This document shows positions 11,846-23,395 of a stretch of DNA of 64,000 nt, in pieces. The notes below the pieces were generated by a model that saw only the letters and a list, made by a program, of their open reading frames with translations, searched no databases and was not told the DNA's origin. How positions within the stretch are numbered: position 1 is the first letter of the stretch; the number at the start of each line of letters is the position of its first letter. Source of the DNA: Diplosphaera chodatii (lineage: Eukaryota; Chlorophyta; Trebouxiophyceae; Prasiolales; Stichococcaceae); the NCBI GenBank assembly GCA_032358165.1, contig JAALGY010000021.1:1116001-1180000 (forward strand). The letters are read 5' to 3'. Both the position numbers and the translations under genes were made by a program.

Positions 11846-14598
11846 TCAGGCAGATGCGGTGACAAAAAATGAACATGTGCACACCAGCGGGTGACGCTCG
11901 CCAGCATCCCGGCGCACGTTGCGGAACTTAAACCGCTGCATTGTGAGAGTCACTACAGCTCAACGTGGTGGCATTGCCAACTTTGCTTTGACGACATTTA
12001 TGCTGTGCTGGCTCCCAGTTGTGAGGCAGGTGCTGGGTTCACCTTCACGAGGAGCGCCAGCACGACCCGGGCCTCCAGCAAGGCAAAGAACTGTCCCAGG
12101 CAGTTCCTTGGGCCTTGGATGAATGGCACGAACTGCATGGAAGAGTGTGGAATGGTCAGCAGAACAGGGCATGAGTGTCATCTTTCTACACCAGGATACC
12201 ACAGTGGCTGTGACCACAGCACAGCAATGCGCAGGTGCCCACCATGTACTGGCGGATGTCCTCATTAAAAGTATCGTACTCGCCCCCCGGCGTGAACCGC
12301 TGCGGGCGCCACGACTCTGGTGCCTTCCAGGTGTGGTGCACCGCCTGTGGCGCGGTACAGGCTGCTGTGAGGTCAGCGCTGCGTGCTTGCAGGCAGGCTC
12401 TGGGTGGCAGGCACGCCCCAGGCCTACAGCACAGTCATCGCAGCGGCGGTGCACCTGCAGGTGGCAGATGACGGTGGTGCCGGCTGGGATGGGGTGCCCC
12501 TCCAGCTCATCGTCTGCCGAAAGGTGGCGCACCACCACAGGCACCACAGAGTACTTCCGCAGCGACTCCTGTGTCGTTGACCCGTGGCTTTTCCTCATGA
12601 AGCTGTGTTCAAACTTGCAATTTGGAGCGGCAGCTGGCGAGCACTCTGTTACGCGGTGTGTGCATCACGTAGTGTAGCGCACCTTCAAAGTGCTGACAGT
12701 ATAGTCCATCTGCTCCACCGCTGCTCGTGACAAATGCTGCTCATCCTGCCCAAAAGCCTTCACTGCCTCGTCCTTCACCTGAACGAAGGGTTGAAGGACC
12801 ATAGCTGGCTTGCACAGCTGGACTGAGTTGCGGGTCGCCCACGGGGGCATCATTGGCTGGTCATTGGCCAGCTGGTAGCTGATGGCGCCAGCGCACCTTC
12901 GCAAGCGCGTCTGGGTGCTGCGTGAGCTCGTACAGCGTCCAAGTGAGCATGGCGGCGCTGGTCTCGTGCCCTGCCAGCAGGAACGTTTTGATCTCGTAGC
13001 ACAGCTGCTGCTCCAGCTTGCTGTCCCACGCCTCTCCCCGCTCCTGGGGAGCGTGGGCGCACGCCATCAGCTTCCCGCAAATTTACATTGCCCAAGCAAG
13101 TGGCGTGCAGAGTTGCAGCATCAAAGCTGGTCCTCTCTCCGCAAGGAGCGCTCAACCCACTTGCCAGCATGGCACCAGGCACAACGTAGCACAACGGATG
13201 CACCTTCACGGCATCCAGAATGCGCTCTAGCACATCCGGCTTGTCGGGGCCCTGGCCGCTCTGGTGCGCGGCCCACCGCTTGCGCAGCAGCCCCAGGATG
13301 TAGGAGTTGAGGCGCCGCATGCGGCTGCTGAACGTCCAACTGGCGGGCGTGGGCAGGTACTCCCGCCACGGCGCCAGCACCCGCAGGTTGGCCTCCTCCA
13401 TGACCGGCAGGTACAGCTGCGGGAACACCTGCCGCAGAGGCTTGCAGCTGTGGGCCTGAGCCGTGAGACCCTGAACACTGCTGCACCCACAAACTGCTGT
13501 GGTTTACTAGGCTGCCACATGGCCAGCAGCACCTGAAGATGGCGCAACACATTGGAGAAGTCCCTACCTGGTCACACTCATCATGGTGCAGGCCCAGAAT
13601 GGCCTCCCCGATGACCTGCAGCGTCAGCAGCCGAAACTCCTCCTCCATGTTCACCGGCTTCCCCGTGCCCTGCGCAGCAGAACTGGGCAGCTCATGTATC
13701 TGTCATGGGTATAACATGGTTGTGTACGACGTGCCATTCGCACGACCTCTCCAGCGAGCATCCTGGTTGCTGGCGCTGATGCACAGGTGATGCATGCTCG
13801 TGCGGGTACTTTGCAGGCATCAACAGCAGGACGTTCACCTTGGCACGCGCCAGCTTCTTGCTTAGCCTGTCCACTGCCATTTTGGCAATGCTGATCACAT
13901 CATCCAGGATCTCGACACGGAGTGCGGGCCCGATCAGCACGCGCTGCGTCTGCCACAGCGAGCCATTGGCCGTAACCAATCCTGTCCCCAGGATGGGCAG
14001 GAACGGATGGTACGAGAAGGCAAGGTCCTTATCGTACAGCCGCTGCTTGGTCTGCAGTGGCAGCCAGCAGCAGTAAACACATCGTCTGCTTACACCCAAG
14101 GCTGGCATGTGTTGCTTGATAGGCCCTTGACCGGCGTTGTACCTGGAAGATTCGCTTCAAGCCTGCTGCGCTGCCAACTATCACGCATGGTCGCATCAGG
14201 ATGCGAATGCGGACAATGGGTGGTGACTCAGTCACCCACTGCCGCATCACCTCCCAAGGTGTGCCCCTACAACCGCATCAGCATCACACAGTGATATGCT
14301 TCCCATGCACATGTCCTCTGAAAGTCGGCAGACATGGATGCTGCTGACCAGGGCGTCACCTGTAAAGCGGCAGCACGGGACCCAGCCACTCGTGGAGGAA
14401 CCGCTGCAGCGGCGTGGACGGCAACGGCGGTGCCGGGACACCCTTCAGCTGCTGTTGCATTCGCTGCACATCCTTCAGCTGGCGCATCAGCCGCCCAAGC
14501 GCTACTCCCAACCCAAGCACCACAGCAAGGACGACCAGTTTGGCGATGGCATCAGCATTGCCGGCAAGCAGACTGCCGGGACCATACACCAGCCCCAT
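11846..14598 (-). CDS. cytochrome P450 monooxygenase
   Basis: This is a haem-thiolate mono-oxygenase, probably anchored in the ER or plastid envelope. CDS model, eleven exons: 14598-14360, 14266-14143, 14051-13839, 13669-13568, 13428-13204, 13043-12897, 12778-12683, 12568-12455, 12344-12243, 12132-12043, 11935-11846, giving 513 aa. Residues about 12-40 form a hydrophobic N-terminal anchor ([19 protein letters not shown]). The I-helix signature AGHETS is at 325-330, the K-helix ExxR (ESLR) at 383-386, the PxRF-type motif in [12 protein letters not shown], and the haem loop [11 protein letters not shown] has its Cys ligand at 465. The last exon ([17 protein letters not shown]) supplies the usual C-terminal strand; without it the protein would stop shortly after the haem loop. 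The sequence style resembles the CYP97/CYP72/CYP3 side of the superfamily, but I cannot assign a family or substrate. Confidence 0.93.
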
Positions 14599-15716
14599 CT
14601 CCTGCAGACATCCAATGCCTTCGAGTGGTACCAGCGGTCAGTTGATGCTCTTTGACGAGGTACATCCACCTCCATTGTCACACCAGAACCTGTAGGTTGC
14701 AGGGGCCTCACCTCAGGTGCTGCCCCGCACAAGCGCCAATCCGGCTGCCCTGACCCACAGATAGATGCCGACTAGTGAGCCATCCAGAAGTTCGGTCCTA
14801 CGTGCGCAATCTGGCTGCAGTTGTCTGTTGTGATCTGTTCGGGTTGCTTAGGAAATTCAGTGAATGATCTGCAACATGCAGCTAGATGTTGCAGCAGAAC
14901 TAAGAAGCCAGGGGTGGCCGACACACGCACACAACCACAGCAGATACTATTGATGTTGTCACAGGTAGTGGTTGCTGTCACAAGACAACACTGAACGTGG
15001 CTGTAGATGCGAATGCGATCTGACGGCCTTCGGCAAGATTGTTTAGCATCTGGCAGAGCCCGATGCAGCGTCGTCGACTGCTGTTTGCACTCTGTATAGA
15101 CGTTTCATCGGCTGCATATAAGTAACAAAGCTCCTGGTATCTGCACATCGGCATCGAATGTTGTTCATGGCTGATGTCCCATGCAGGTTCCTACGTCTTC
15201 ACCTTCCGCCTTCCAGCTGGCAGCAACACAGCAGCAGTAGCAGCAGCAGCAGTACGGCCAGAATGCAGTCTGAGGGCCACAGGCGTAGCTGAAGGGACTT
15301 GTCGAGCCGTGCAAACCTTACGATGACGGCAGGGCTGACATAGCCATCAACATTTGGGTGGAGGTCTCGTTTGTACGACATGTGTACACCGCCTAAATTT
15401 GGCAACACAGACACGCCTCCGCGCGGCTATCTGACGACAAGAATCCACTGCGGAACTGTGAGTTCAGGTACCATTGCAGGCTCCAGCCACCAACCAGATT
15501 TGTCGTCGCTGTACGCATGAATGTTCACCCGCCGTCCGCCACAATGAGAGCCTGTGGCGTGAAGCACTTTCCCGAACATTGCTCGACATTGGCAGCTTGC
15601 ATTCAAAGGATTGCTGCAGGAGGGGCTCATGTCGTATCAGAGCTACGCACATGAGGTCACCTGTCACGCTGTCCGTCCTGGAAATTGCAAGTCCAGCTGG
15701 CTGTGCCCGCCACACA
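14599..15716. other. intergenic, with a CAG-rich run
   Basis: These 1.1 kb lie between the P450 start and the BCP1 stop, both on the minus strand. At 15229-15252 a CAG-rich run (gcagcagtagcagcagcag) makes a spurious poly-Leu frame on the minus strand (15414-15199). No exon with motifs was found. Confidence 0.4.
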
Positions 15717-17357
15717 TCACTCCTGCTGCGGCTCGGCATCACCACCAGCAATGTTGCCGACCACCTTCTCCAGCTCCCTTCGGGCAGAGGCTGCTTGCTC
15801 CGCCGTCACAAGCATCACCAGACGCAGCGGTGACAAATCCTCAGCAGACTGGCCCTCCTACAGACGGGTGGACAGCGGGTGTCAGGGAGCGTCAACCTTG
15901 CTTTTGTGGGTGCCGGGAGTACGCAAGTACTAGTGTTGCGGCATGGTGGCCTGCAGCACCTTGGGTGTGGCGATCGTGAAAGACCAGGAGCAGTGCTTGT
16001 GGAAGAACTCGTCCTCTGGCTTGGTGTACACCAGCGGTTCAAGCTGTGCAATGAACGCCGTCAGCGTCATCAGGGTTTGCCACAAAACACAGGGCACTCC
16101 TTGAACAGCATGCGGCCATGCATTCTCGCAACGCAACAAAGCCAACGAGGACACGTGCCGGCAACAGCTCGCACCTTGGGCCGCTTCTTCGGCTGCTTGG
16201 CTGGTCGCTGTGTGGGCTCCTCAGCCGGTGCTTTTGGGTCCCGATATCCGGATGCAACCAGCAAGAACTGGGTGAATCTGAAGCTGTCCTGGCGCTCCTG
16301 TTGCAAAATAAAGGAGTTTATGCAGTTTGACGACATGAGCAGCAACTATGTGTAAGCCCTGGACGGCCAGTTGCTTCAGAGACACGAGCATATCAAGAAG
16401 CAGGGACGTCTGTACACTCGCCTTGGTAGGCTCGTCCTCCACAGCCCAGCTGATCTCATCAAAAAGTGCCTGCATGAGCGGCGGCGCTACCTGCGGCGGC
16501 GCATTCACCAGCCGCTGATTCAGCAGCAACCCCGTGCCTGCATCCCGCAACGCCTGGACACGAACCGCACAGATTGAAGGGGTTACAAGCTGCATGTGTC
16601 GTGTCAGGAACTCTCAACATGATGAAAGCACAGAGTTCCCACCGGCATGACAGATGCCCACCGCAGTGAGCTGCTGCTTCAGCTTGGGGTCGCTGCAATG
16701 CTGGATGAGGTGCGCAGAAACCTGTTGCAGGCAGTGTAGGTCCCTGTAACGGTGCAGGCTCAGCACCGATGCCACCCCTATCGGGTCCTCATCCTCTCCG
16801 GACTTCACCACCGTGCCAACTGAGCTCTGCAGAAAGTCACGAGCATATTTGTCAGTCAACCTGAGCGACCGTGAGGCATGCAATATGATGAGGCCTGATG
16901 GCACCGATGTACGAGGGCAAACCTGTGCAATCACGGCGTCTGCCAGCTGCGAGGCGTCATACTCCGCACCGCCCAGCAGATCTGCCAAAAGCGTTTTGAT
17001 GCCGTGGAAGTCAGCCTCTTTGGGGTCGAAGAACTCAATGTCGACCTCCACCTGCACCCGAGACATGCAGATAGTCCGGTTGGTGTCTTGATGCACCAGA
17101 CGGCAGATGCAATGCCGTCAGATAGTGCTCATCATGAGGCTGACTCGTTTCAACTCTCAGAAACGTACCTCGTCGTCCATCGAAGAAGCATCATCGTCGT
17201 CTGCACCGTCAGGGTTCTCGGAGCCGTCTGTCACGACGCTGTCGGACTCCGTGCCACTTTCGACATCCGCGCCACCTTGCTCCAGCTGCTCATCGGATGC
17301 ATCATGATCCGAGTTTTCAGCCTGTGCAGCAGCTTGTTGCCGCTGCCGCTTCGGCAT
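15717..17357 (-). CDS. BCP1: BCCIP/BCP1 family protein
   Basis: In yeast Bcp1 is a nuclear chaperone for ribosomal protein uL14 and is needed for export of the lipid kinase Mss4; the animal relative BCCIP binds BRCA2 and p21. CDS model: 17357-17169, 17051-16923, 16826-16662, 16553-16422, 16297-16175, 16043-15960, 15848-15717, giving 317 aa, normal for the family. After an acidic, Ser/Asp-rich N-terminus (residues 1-63) the family core is clear: VEVDIEFFDPKEADFHGIKT, SSVGTVVKSGEDEDPIGV, LLLNQRLVNAPPQVAPPLMQ, FDEISWAVEDEPTK, DSFRFTQFLLVASGY, LVYTKPEDEFFHKHCSWSF, LRLVMLVTAEQ. A basic linker QPKKRPK (about 250) may be nuclear-targeting. The donor of exon 4 is either AAG|GCGAGT (GC type) or, six bases later, AGT|GTACAG. 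Both keep frame, and the first gives the better family spacing. Confidence 0.92.
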
Positions 17358-17974
17358 GACGCAAGTCGGCGGCGGTGTCGCCTAGACTCAATGGTGTATG
17401 AGCACTATGACACTGATGTCTGGGGCGGCAGACGGCCTGGCAACCACTTTGGCTGGTGCCAAGCACTCGAAGCAAATCTGACACAACCGCTCCTGGAACC
17501 GTCGGCAAGACTGTGCACCTCACACCAATGTGCTCAAACACTGCGGCTGTAGACCGCAGCAGAAAGGCGCTGTTTCACCCATGCTGCATAAGTTGTGTGT
17601 CGTCAGCAGTCGTCATGATTGAGGGGGAACATGGGCGAGGCTCCAGGGGTTGAAGGCTGGCCCCTACCACCTGCCCGCTGCACGCCATCAGACATGCTTG
17701 TTGAGTATGGTAGAACCGCCAGACTGATTCTCTTCCCGGTTCGTTTAGCACGTGTGTTCGGCCCCCCACGCAAGTACGCTGCATTTTGTACGGGCGTTTA
17801 GCAATTTCACCAACAGGTGCAGCTCGTGGTGCAGATTTGGAGGCCACCCCTGGCCGCACCTTTAGCTGGGTATCATGCTGCGAGTTCCAGCATCAGCCAC
17901 GACCGCCAACGCCGCACAGCTTTGTGTCCCTGGTGTAATCATGCACTGACATCGACTGAGGCAGTCACTACAAC
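17358..17974. promoter_or_regulatory. divergent upstream region of BCP1 and CDF transporter
   Basis: These 617 bp lie between two outward-facing start codons. They should contain both promoters. No defined element is visible by eye. Confidence 0.35.
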
Positions 17975-19481
17975 ATGAGCATGAAGCGGCGATCAGCGCG
18001 CAGCGTGCGCCGACAGACACTCAGCGACTACGGTGACCATGCAGCAGCAGTGAAGGCTTCGCTCAGCGGCACAGCTGCGGTGCTGCACGCTCTGCCGGGT
18101 GCTGCTGCGCTCTCAAACGTCAGCAGGCAGCGCAGACTATGGGTGTTTCTGGTCATCAACGTTTCCTTCATGGTAGTGGAGTTTGGGTACGGCTACTTCA
18201 ACCACAGCCTGGGCATGCTGTCAGATGCAGCCCACATGCTGCTTGACAATGCAGCGGTGGTCATTGGGCTTGCAGCAGAGCAGCATGCCGCCAAGTGCGC
18301 TCGCGGCGAGTCCACCAACGACCCGACGCGGTGTGTTGCTAGGCATATCTGCGTGGGCTCTTTTGGGTGACATGGCGGGCAGATGTGCATGCTGTCTCGT
18401 GGCAACATGCAGCATTTTCCTGAACCCGCAATGCATCAATAGCTGGACGCACCACACGTATGAGCGAACAACCAACAATAAACTGCCTGATGGACACCAA
18501 AGGCAACCACAGACGTTGAGTCATCTATGCTGGCAGGGTACGGATGCTGGCTGGATTCGCCAATGCTGTGATCCTGATGTTTGTGGCGCTGAACATCGTA
18601 TTGGAGGCTGGTGTGCACATCATGGGCGGAGGTCACGATGTGACAACGCATCGCCTGCTGCCGGTTTCCGTCATTGGGCTGGTCGTCAACCTCGTCGGCC
18701 TGCTGTTCGTTCACGAGGCGCACAACCATCACCAGCATGCACACGGTGGGCAATACGCTCGTCTAGTGCTGCATGCATGGCCTGCCGTGAAGTTGGACAA
18801 GCGGGCGTCTGCAGCTGCTGTGCATTCGCGCATTGGCACCCCAACATGATTCATCGATGATGCCTCATGCAGGCAACGGTTGCAGCAGCTGTTCCAGTGG
18901 GTCAGACCCCAACATGCGCGCGATATTCCTGCACGTAATGGCGGACACGCTCGGCAGCCTGGCGGTCATCATCTCCACCCTGGCGGTGAGTTGCATGCGA
19001 CTTGGGCAGGCCAGCTCCATGCTGCACGTCATTCTCTCCTGCATTAGAGATACAGCCACCTGATCCTTCGTCAGATAGCGCTTTGATAGCTCTCTGGGAC
19101 CGCATGCAGGTGCAGAAGCTGCACTGGCACTGGGCAGACCCCGTGGCCTCAGTGGCCATCGCAGCGCTCATCGTGGTGGCAGTGAGGCCGCTGCTCCAGC
19201 AGTCGGCGGCGCAGCTGCTGGAGCGGACGCCAGCGTCCCGGCTCCACTCCTCGCTGGCCTTCACGCTGGAGGAGCCCATCGAGCCGGTCCACTGTCACCA
19301 GGAGGGCCCTGGAGCGTGTCAGCACACCCGAGTAGCGCAAGACGTGCAGCAGTCGGCTCAGGTGCCAAAGGCGGCAGCGCAGCCGAGGGTCGCCAGCCCG
19401 AGTCAGGAGGCAGAGGCGATCCGGAGGTCACCACGCAAGCCCGGAGGGCAGCCTGCCTGGCTGTCTGACATGGTGGCATGA
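17975..19481 (+). CDS. cation diffusion facilitator (zinc/metal transporter)
   Basis: CDF proteins exchange cytosolic Zn2+ or Mn2+ for protons into organelles. CDS model: 17975-18330, 18537-18745, 18873-18985, 19110-19481, giving 349 aa. The metal-site motifs of TM2 (SDAAHMLLDN; HxxxD at 87-91) and TM5 (FLHVMADTLGS; HxxxD) are both present. So are the membrane spans LWVFLVINVSFMVVEFG, AVILMFVALNIVLEAG and VSVIGLVVNLVGLLF, and a His-rich loop between TM4 and TM5 (HEAHNHHQHAHG). TM6 is ASVAIAALIVVAVRPLL. After LLERTP the usual cytosolic C-terminal domain is not recognisable; the frame continues into a Gln/Ala/Pro-rich tail and stops. The short loop before RMLAGFANA also lacks the usual YGYGR-type segment, so a small exon may be missing from the model. 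It resembles the ZnT5/ZnT7/Msc2 type. Confidence 0.85.
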
Positions 19482-19711
19482 GTGCAGTTGGCTGGCAACA
19501 TGACCTGGCTTACGTGAGTTTGTGGTAGCTCGTGCGGGGTGAAACTGCAGTTGCCATGTCACAGTTGTTTGTTGAAATGGTCCGGTGAAGCTGCTGTATG
19601 CTGTCATAGCTCAGGTTTTCCAGGACCGCCTTGCAATGTGTCACTCATGGGTACAGAAACCACCAACATCAAGGGAAGCAATATAAGTCAGGCAGGGAAG
19701 CGTGGCAAGTC

Positions 19712-22700
19712 TTAGGCCGTCCGCCGCATGGCATACACAAGAACATTGCCTTTCGGCACAGCGGGCACGACCCTGCATGCGAAACCTTGCGAGCGCAAAA
19801 GAGACAGCACGTCTGTCAAACGACTGCTGCCGTGCTCGATGATATCGTGCACCTCAGCGACCAGTTGCCTGATGAGTGGCCAGTGATGCGCCGCAATGCC
19901 CTGCAGCACTGCCAGCTCCATGCCTTCGACATCAACCTTCAGCAAGTCCACACGCTGCAGCTGCTCCTGGCAGATCAGGTCACTGATGGTGACAATGGGA
20001 CAGCTGCAAGTCTGCTGGTCGGCGAACCTGGCGGCCGGCATGTGCGCTGCCTGCAGCTGCGCCTTCTCGCCAGGCCGCGCTGTGCTGTTTCCCGGCATGT
20101 GCGGGAAGTAGGTGAACATCCTGCTGCCACCCGTGTCACCAACCGCCAGCGGCAGCACCCGCACATCACAGCCGCTGCCGCTGCCAGCTACAGCGTGCAG
20201 CGCCAGGTTCTGCCGGAGCAGCGCGAGGTTCTGCGGCAGCGGCTCGACTGCAAGGAGGACGGCCGGCGCCGGCGACGCCAACAGCAGCTGGAGCGTGAAC
20301 AGCCCGATGTTTGCACCTGCACATGGCGAACGTCCGCGTCAGGTGTCTTTGGCAACGCTGTATGGCAGACTTGCGTGGCAGCTCTGCAGTCTGCACATGT
20401 TGTTCGCCATTTGCACCCACCGCAGTCGACGACGGTGTCGCCAGCATTGATGGTGATGCCATGTCGCAGGTAGCATTGCTCCAAAAAGACTTCACGGAAA
20501 ATGAAGTGAGCCTCGTCTGGGCAAGAGGTTCTGAAGCTGATCCCAGGCGCCAGCTCACACAGCTGTACACTGTCGGGAAGCTGTGCTGTGGCATCACTGC
20601 GTTGCCTGGTGAAGCTGTCGAACTGAACGTTTCTGTTCGCGCCCAAAGCTGGCGCCCTGTGAAGCCGTGCCGCCAACGCCAGAACCGTCGCTTTGCATGC
20701 CTTGCTGCTGGCGAGTCGCTGCAAAATCTGCTGCGCTGCAACATGAAGGCCGTCTGGCTGCTGCCGAAGCTCGGTGGCAATGCGCAGGCACAGGCTGCGG
20801 CAGCTGGGCTGCACACAGCGCTGCAGGCCTGCGACCAGCCCGTCCCGCAAGGCCATACGCCCCGCCTCCGAGCCGGTGCCGGCAAGCAGCTGCCGTGCTG
20901 CTGGCAGCTGCATGCCTGCTCCCAGATCTTCTACTCGGTCAGCCTGCTTGGTTGGCGAAGACAAACGTCGCACGGCCAGGGCAGGAGTCACCATCATGAT
21001 GGTGCCAAAAGCAACAGGCGACATCGTCATGATACTGGATGCAGTTATTGCCTGCTCACCCAGGTGAATTGGTCGAAGTGCATCGGGCAGACGAGCTGCG
21101 GGCACCCGGCGGCCAGTGACGCTGCGGTTGTGCCAGCGCCGCCGTGATGCACGATGGCACAGCAGTGCGGCAGCAGTACTGTGTGTGGCACATCAGCCAC
21201 TGCTGCCAGCACCAGGGCAGCAGTGTTGGACTTAGCGACTGCATGGCACGCGTCTGCAAGAGGCTGGTATAAGCCTGCATCCAAGTGTGCAAAGCTGTCT
21301 GTAGACCATGCAGATGTCGGCATGTGCATATCTCTAAGACAATCTTTGCAGGGGGTGAGAACGCCTTGCGTATCACAGTATGACAATGGGGCAATACAAA
21401 CCTACCTGTTAAGATCAGGCCCCGAAGCTTGGCGGCTACCAATGCGCCACAAAGCGCTTCAACAAAGCCCGTGGCGTCGGGCAGAAAGCCCATGCGCGGC
21501 ATGCTACCCAAGTCTATGGCTACTGTGCTGCGTGCTGTCACAGTGTCTGCCATGTCATTCCCCAGAAAGGTGCTGAGATCGTCGCCAGCCTGAGGACAGG
21601 CCAACCGGCTGCATGGTTGCTAGACCCTCAGACACTTGCTGGTTATGCTGCTGCCAGGATCATGACATGCAGTGCAGGACTCCACTGGTGCAGTTTGAAC
21701 CGTGTAACTGGCAGCTGCTCACCTGACGGTCCAGCCAGAAGCCGCACATGTGCACAGACTCTGGCCAGAAGCCTGGGGGTGCCATGATGGTCTCCCCAAG
21801 GCCGTACAGCAGTGGTGGGGCTGGTGGCAGCACGTGACCATGCTGTACTGCCGAGAGGAACGGCACAGGCTCAAGATCCAGGGCCTCCTGCCGCCACAGC
21901 TGCCACGACTCGGCGAACAGCGGCCACATCCAGTGTTCTACCTCGCCCCAGCCCACCTCCCCTGCCCCAGCCGTGCAGGCCCATCAGCACCCGTGCAGTG
22001 TCACATAGCACTGCATCTGCCTGACTGCGGGAAAAGAGCAGGAGGTCTCGTGTTTCTCCTGCACCTGCGCTGCTGTCCTGCAGGCGGCGGTACAGCTGCG
22101 GGAAGGCAGCCCTGAAGCGCCGCTCAAAGGAGGCTGGCGGAGCGTAGGGCACGATGCATGGGGACACCACCACACAGGAGCATCCCAGCTTCTCAGCTAG
22201 GTGGAAGCCTGCAGCATACGCCACTACTTCGAGTCCTTATGCTGTGGATCGAATTGAGACCTGAGTGCAGCATGTTTGCACGCGGGGCAGCAGTCTGCAG
22301 CTCACGATGTGTGCAGGGCAGATGGGCAGAGCCAGCCCTGCCACAGCACCACCTTCGAGGCTGAACAGGTTGCACAGGATGCAGCGGCGGCAGGCCGAGC
22401 TGTGGGCGTGACACATGGCTGTGCAGCATTCGAGCAGCGCCGTGCGGATGCCTGCATTGCGGTTGGCTGCTCCATCTGCATTTGCCCAGATCCGCGCGGG
22501 CGGCTGAGGCAGCCAGTGGCACTGGACCCCGCTGTGGACCCTCAGCCACTCCTGCAGAAGCAGATTGTGTGCTGACACAGAGGAGGGGGCCGGCTGGTGA
22601 GTGCGGACCAAGAGGAGCAGGCAAAGAAGCATCCACACCTCGTGAGCGGCATGCGTCACAAGGTCGATGCGCAATTGCGTGCTCTCTGCATGCAGGCGGC

Positions 22701-22904
22701 CAGCCAGCAACGCCAGTGGCTGCACGTCACCTGCGATATCCTTGATATGAATCAGTCACAGTGCGTGTAGAGCGTTCCTTCACCTTGGTGGCTGCACAGA
22801 CAATCCATTTGTCATGGTCTATAGCATGCGCGGCGCACTGTACCGCGTGTGCCGCACGCGAGCAGAATCACATGATCGCCCACTCCATCCTCGACGTGGT
22901 CCAT
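19712..22904 (-). CDS. bifunctional glycosyltransferase (GT1/UGT80-like) fused to FkbM methyltransferase
   Basis: CDS model, nine exons closing in phase: 22904-22844, 22730-22639, 22551-22353, 22208-22065, 21961-21723, 21589-21406, 21274-21060, 20943-20421, 20316-19712, giving 753 aa. Residues 1 to about 410 are a GT-B glycosyltransferase of the sterol-glucosyltransferase-like kind: VILLACGTRGDVQPLALLAG, CNLFSLEGFHLAEKLG, GEVEHWMWPLFAESWQLWR, and a sugar-nucleotide site ADVPHTVLLP...VHHGGAGTTAASLAAGCPQ (about 340-365) with HFDQFTWADRVEDLGAG. An approximately 100-residue Ala/Leu/Arg-rich helical segment follows. Residues about 500-753 are an FkbM-type SAM-dependent O-methyltransferase: VFLEQCYLRHGITINAGD, TVVDCGANIGLFT (SAM motif I), LLKVDVEGMELAVLQGIA. 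Known families imply transfer of a sugar to a lipid-like or small-molecule acceptor, then O-methylation; the actual substrate is unknown. It shares a divergent promoter region with SPC25. Confidence 0.87.
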
Positions 22905-23395
22905 GGGAGCCAGTGTCACTGCTGTGTTGCAGCATGTGTCCAGCGCGCACGCAACGTGTTCGCTGCGAGTACGTCAGCACACACATGCTCGGCTGCGGGC
23001 CAGTGAGCCAGAAGGCAGTCTAAGGCGGCCGTCGAAAGGCATGAGCAAACACATTCCATCTGCGGTGCATGTCGAGGTCTTCCTGCAAGTGCTGCAGCAG
23101 AACTGCGGAGGTAAGTCGTGATGAGGGGTCGATGGGCGCATGAAGCTCTGGATGACAGCTGGCACCGCCTCGGATGCTCGGACCACTTCGCTTTTGCAGT
23201 GTCGCGACGGACGTGTCAGCCTTTTGAAAAGCCGCAGCGAGGGACTCTGGGTGCTTGCAGCTTTAAGATCCGTGGCGACCTGCCCCTTGCAGGCGTCGGT
23301 TGGCCTCTGCACAATCCGGATCCCGTGACACACTATTTGAAACACAGGACAAGCAGCGTTCCTGTTCGTGCATGCTCCCAGACCAAACGAGGGCG
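22905..23395. promoter_or_regulatory. divergent upstream region of the GT-FkbM gene and SPC25
   Basis: These 491 bp contain an open stretch on the plus strand at 23041-23110 (MSKHIPSAVHVEVFLQ...) ending in a good donor (GGAG|GTAAGT). It could be an upstream exon of the SPC25 transcript, but its phase does not join cleanly to the next in-frame acceptor. I left it out. Confidence 0.3.

Noticed and set aside
15199..15414. Minus-strand open frame with a poly-Leu/Cys stretch resembling a membrane span
   Set aside because: The Leu run is the translation of a CAG-rich run. There are no splice partners, no homology and no conserved context.
20188..21105. Single 305-codon minus-strand frame read as one exon
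   Set aside because: Its ends are introns read through. The middle part (20943-20421) is the real exon of the GT-FkbM gene, and the family motifs at both ends need splicing.
23041..23110. ATG-led exon candidate (MSKHIPSAVHVEVF...) before SPC25
   Set aside because: It has a good donor, but its phase does not join any in-frame acceptor leading into the SPC25 coding exons; it may be 5' UTR.
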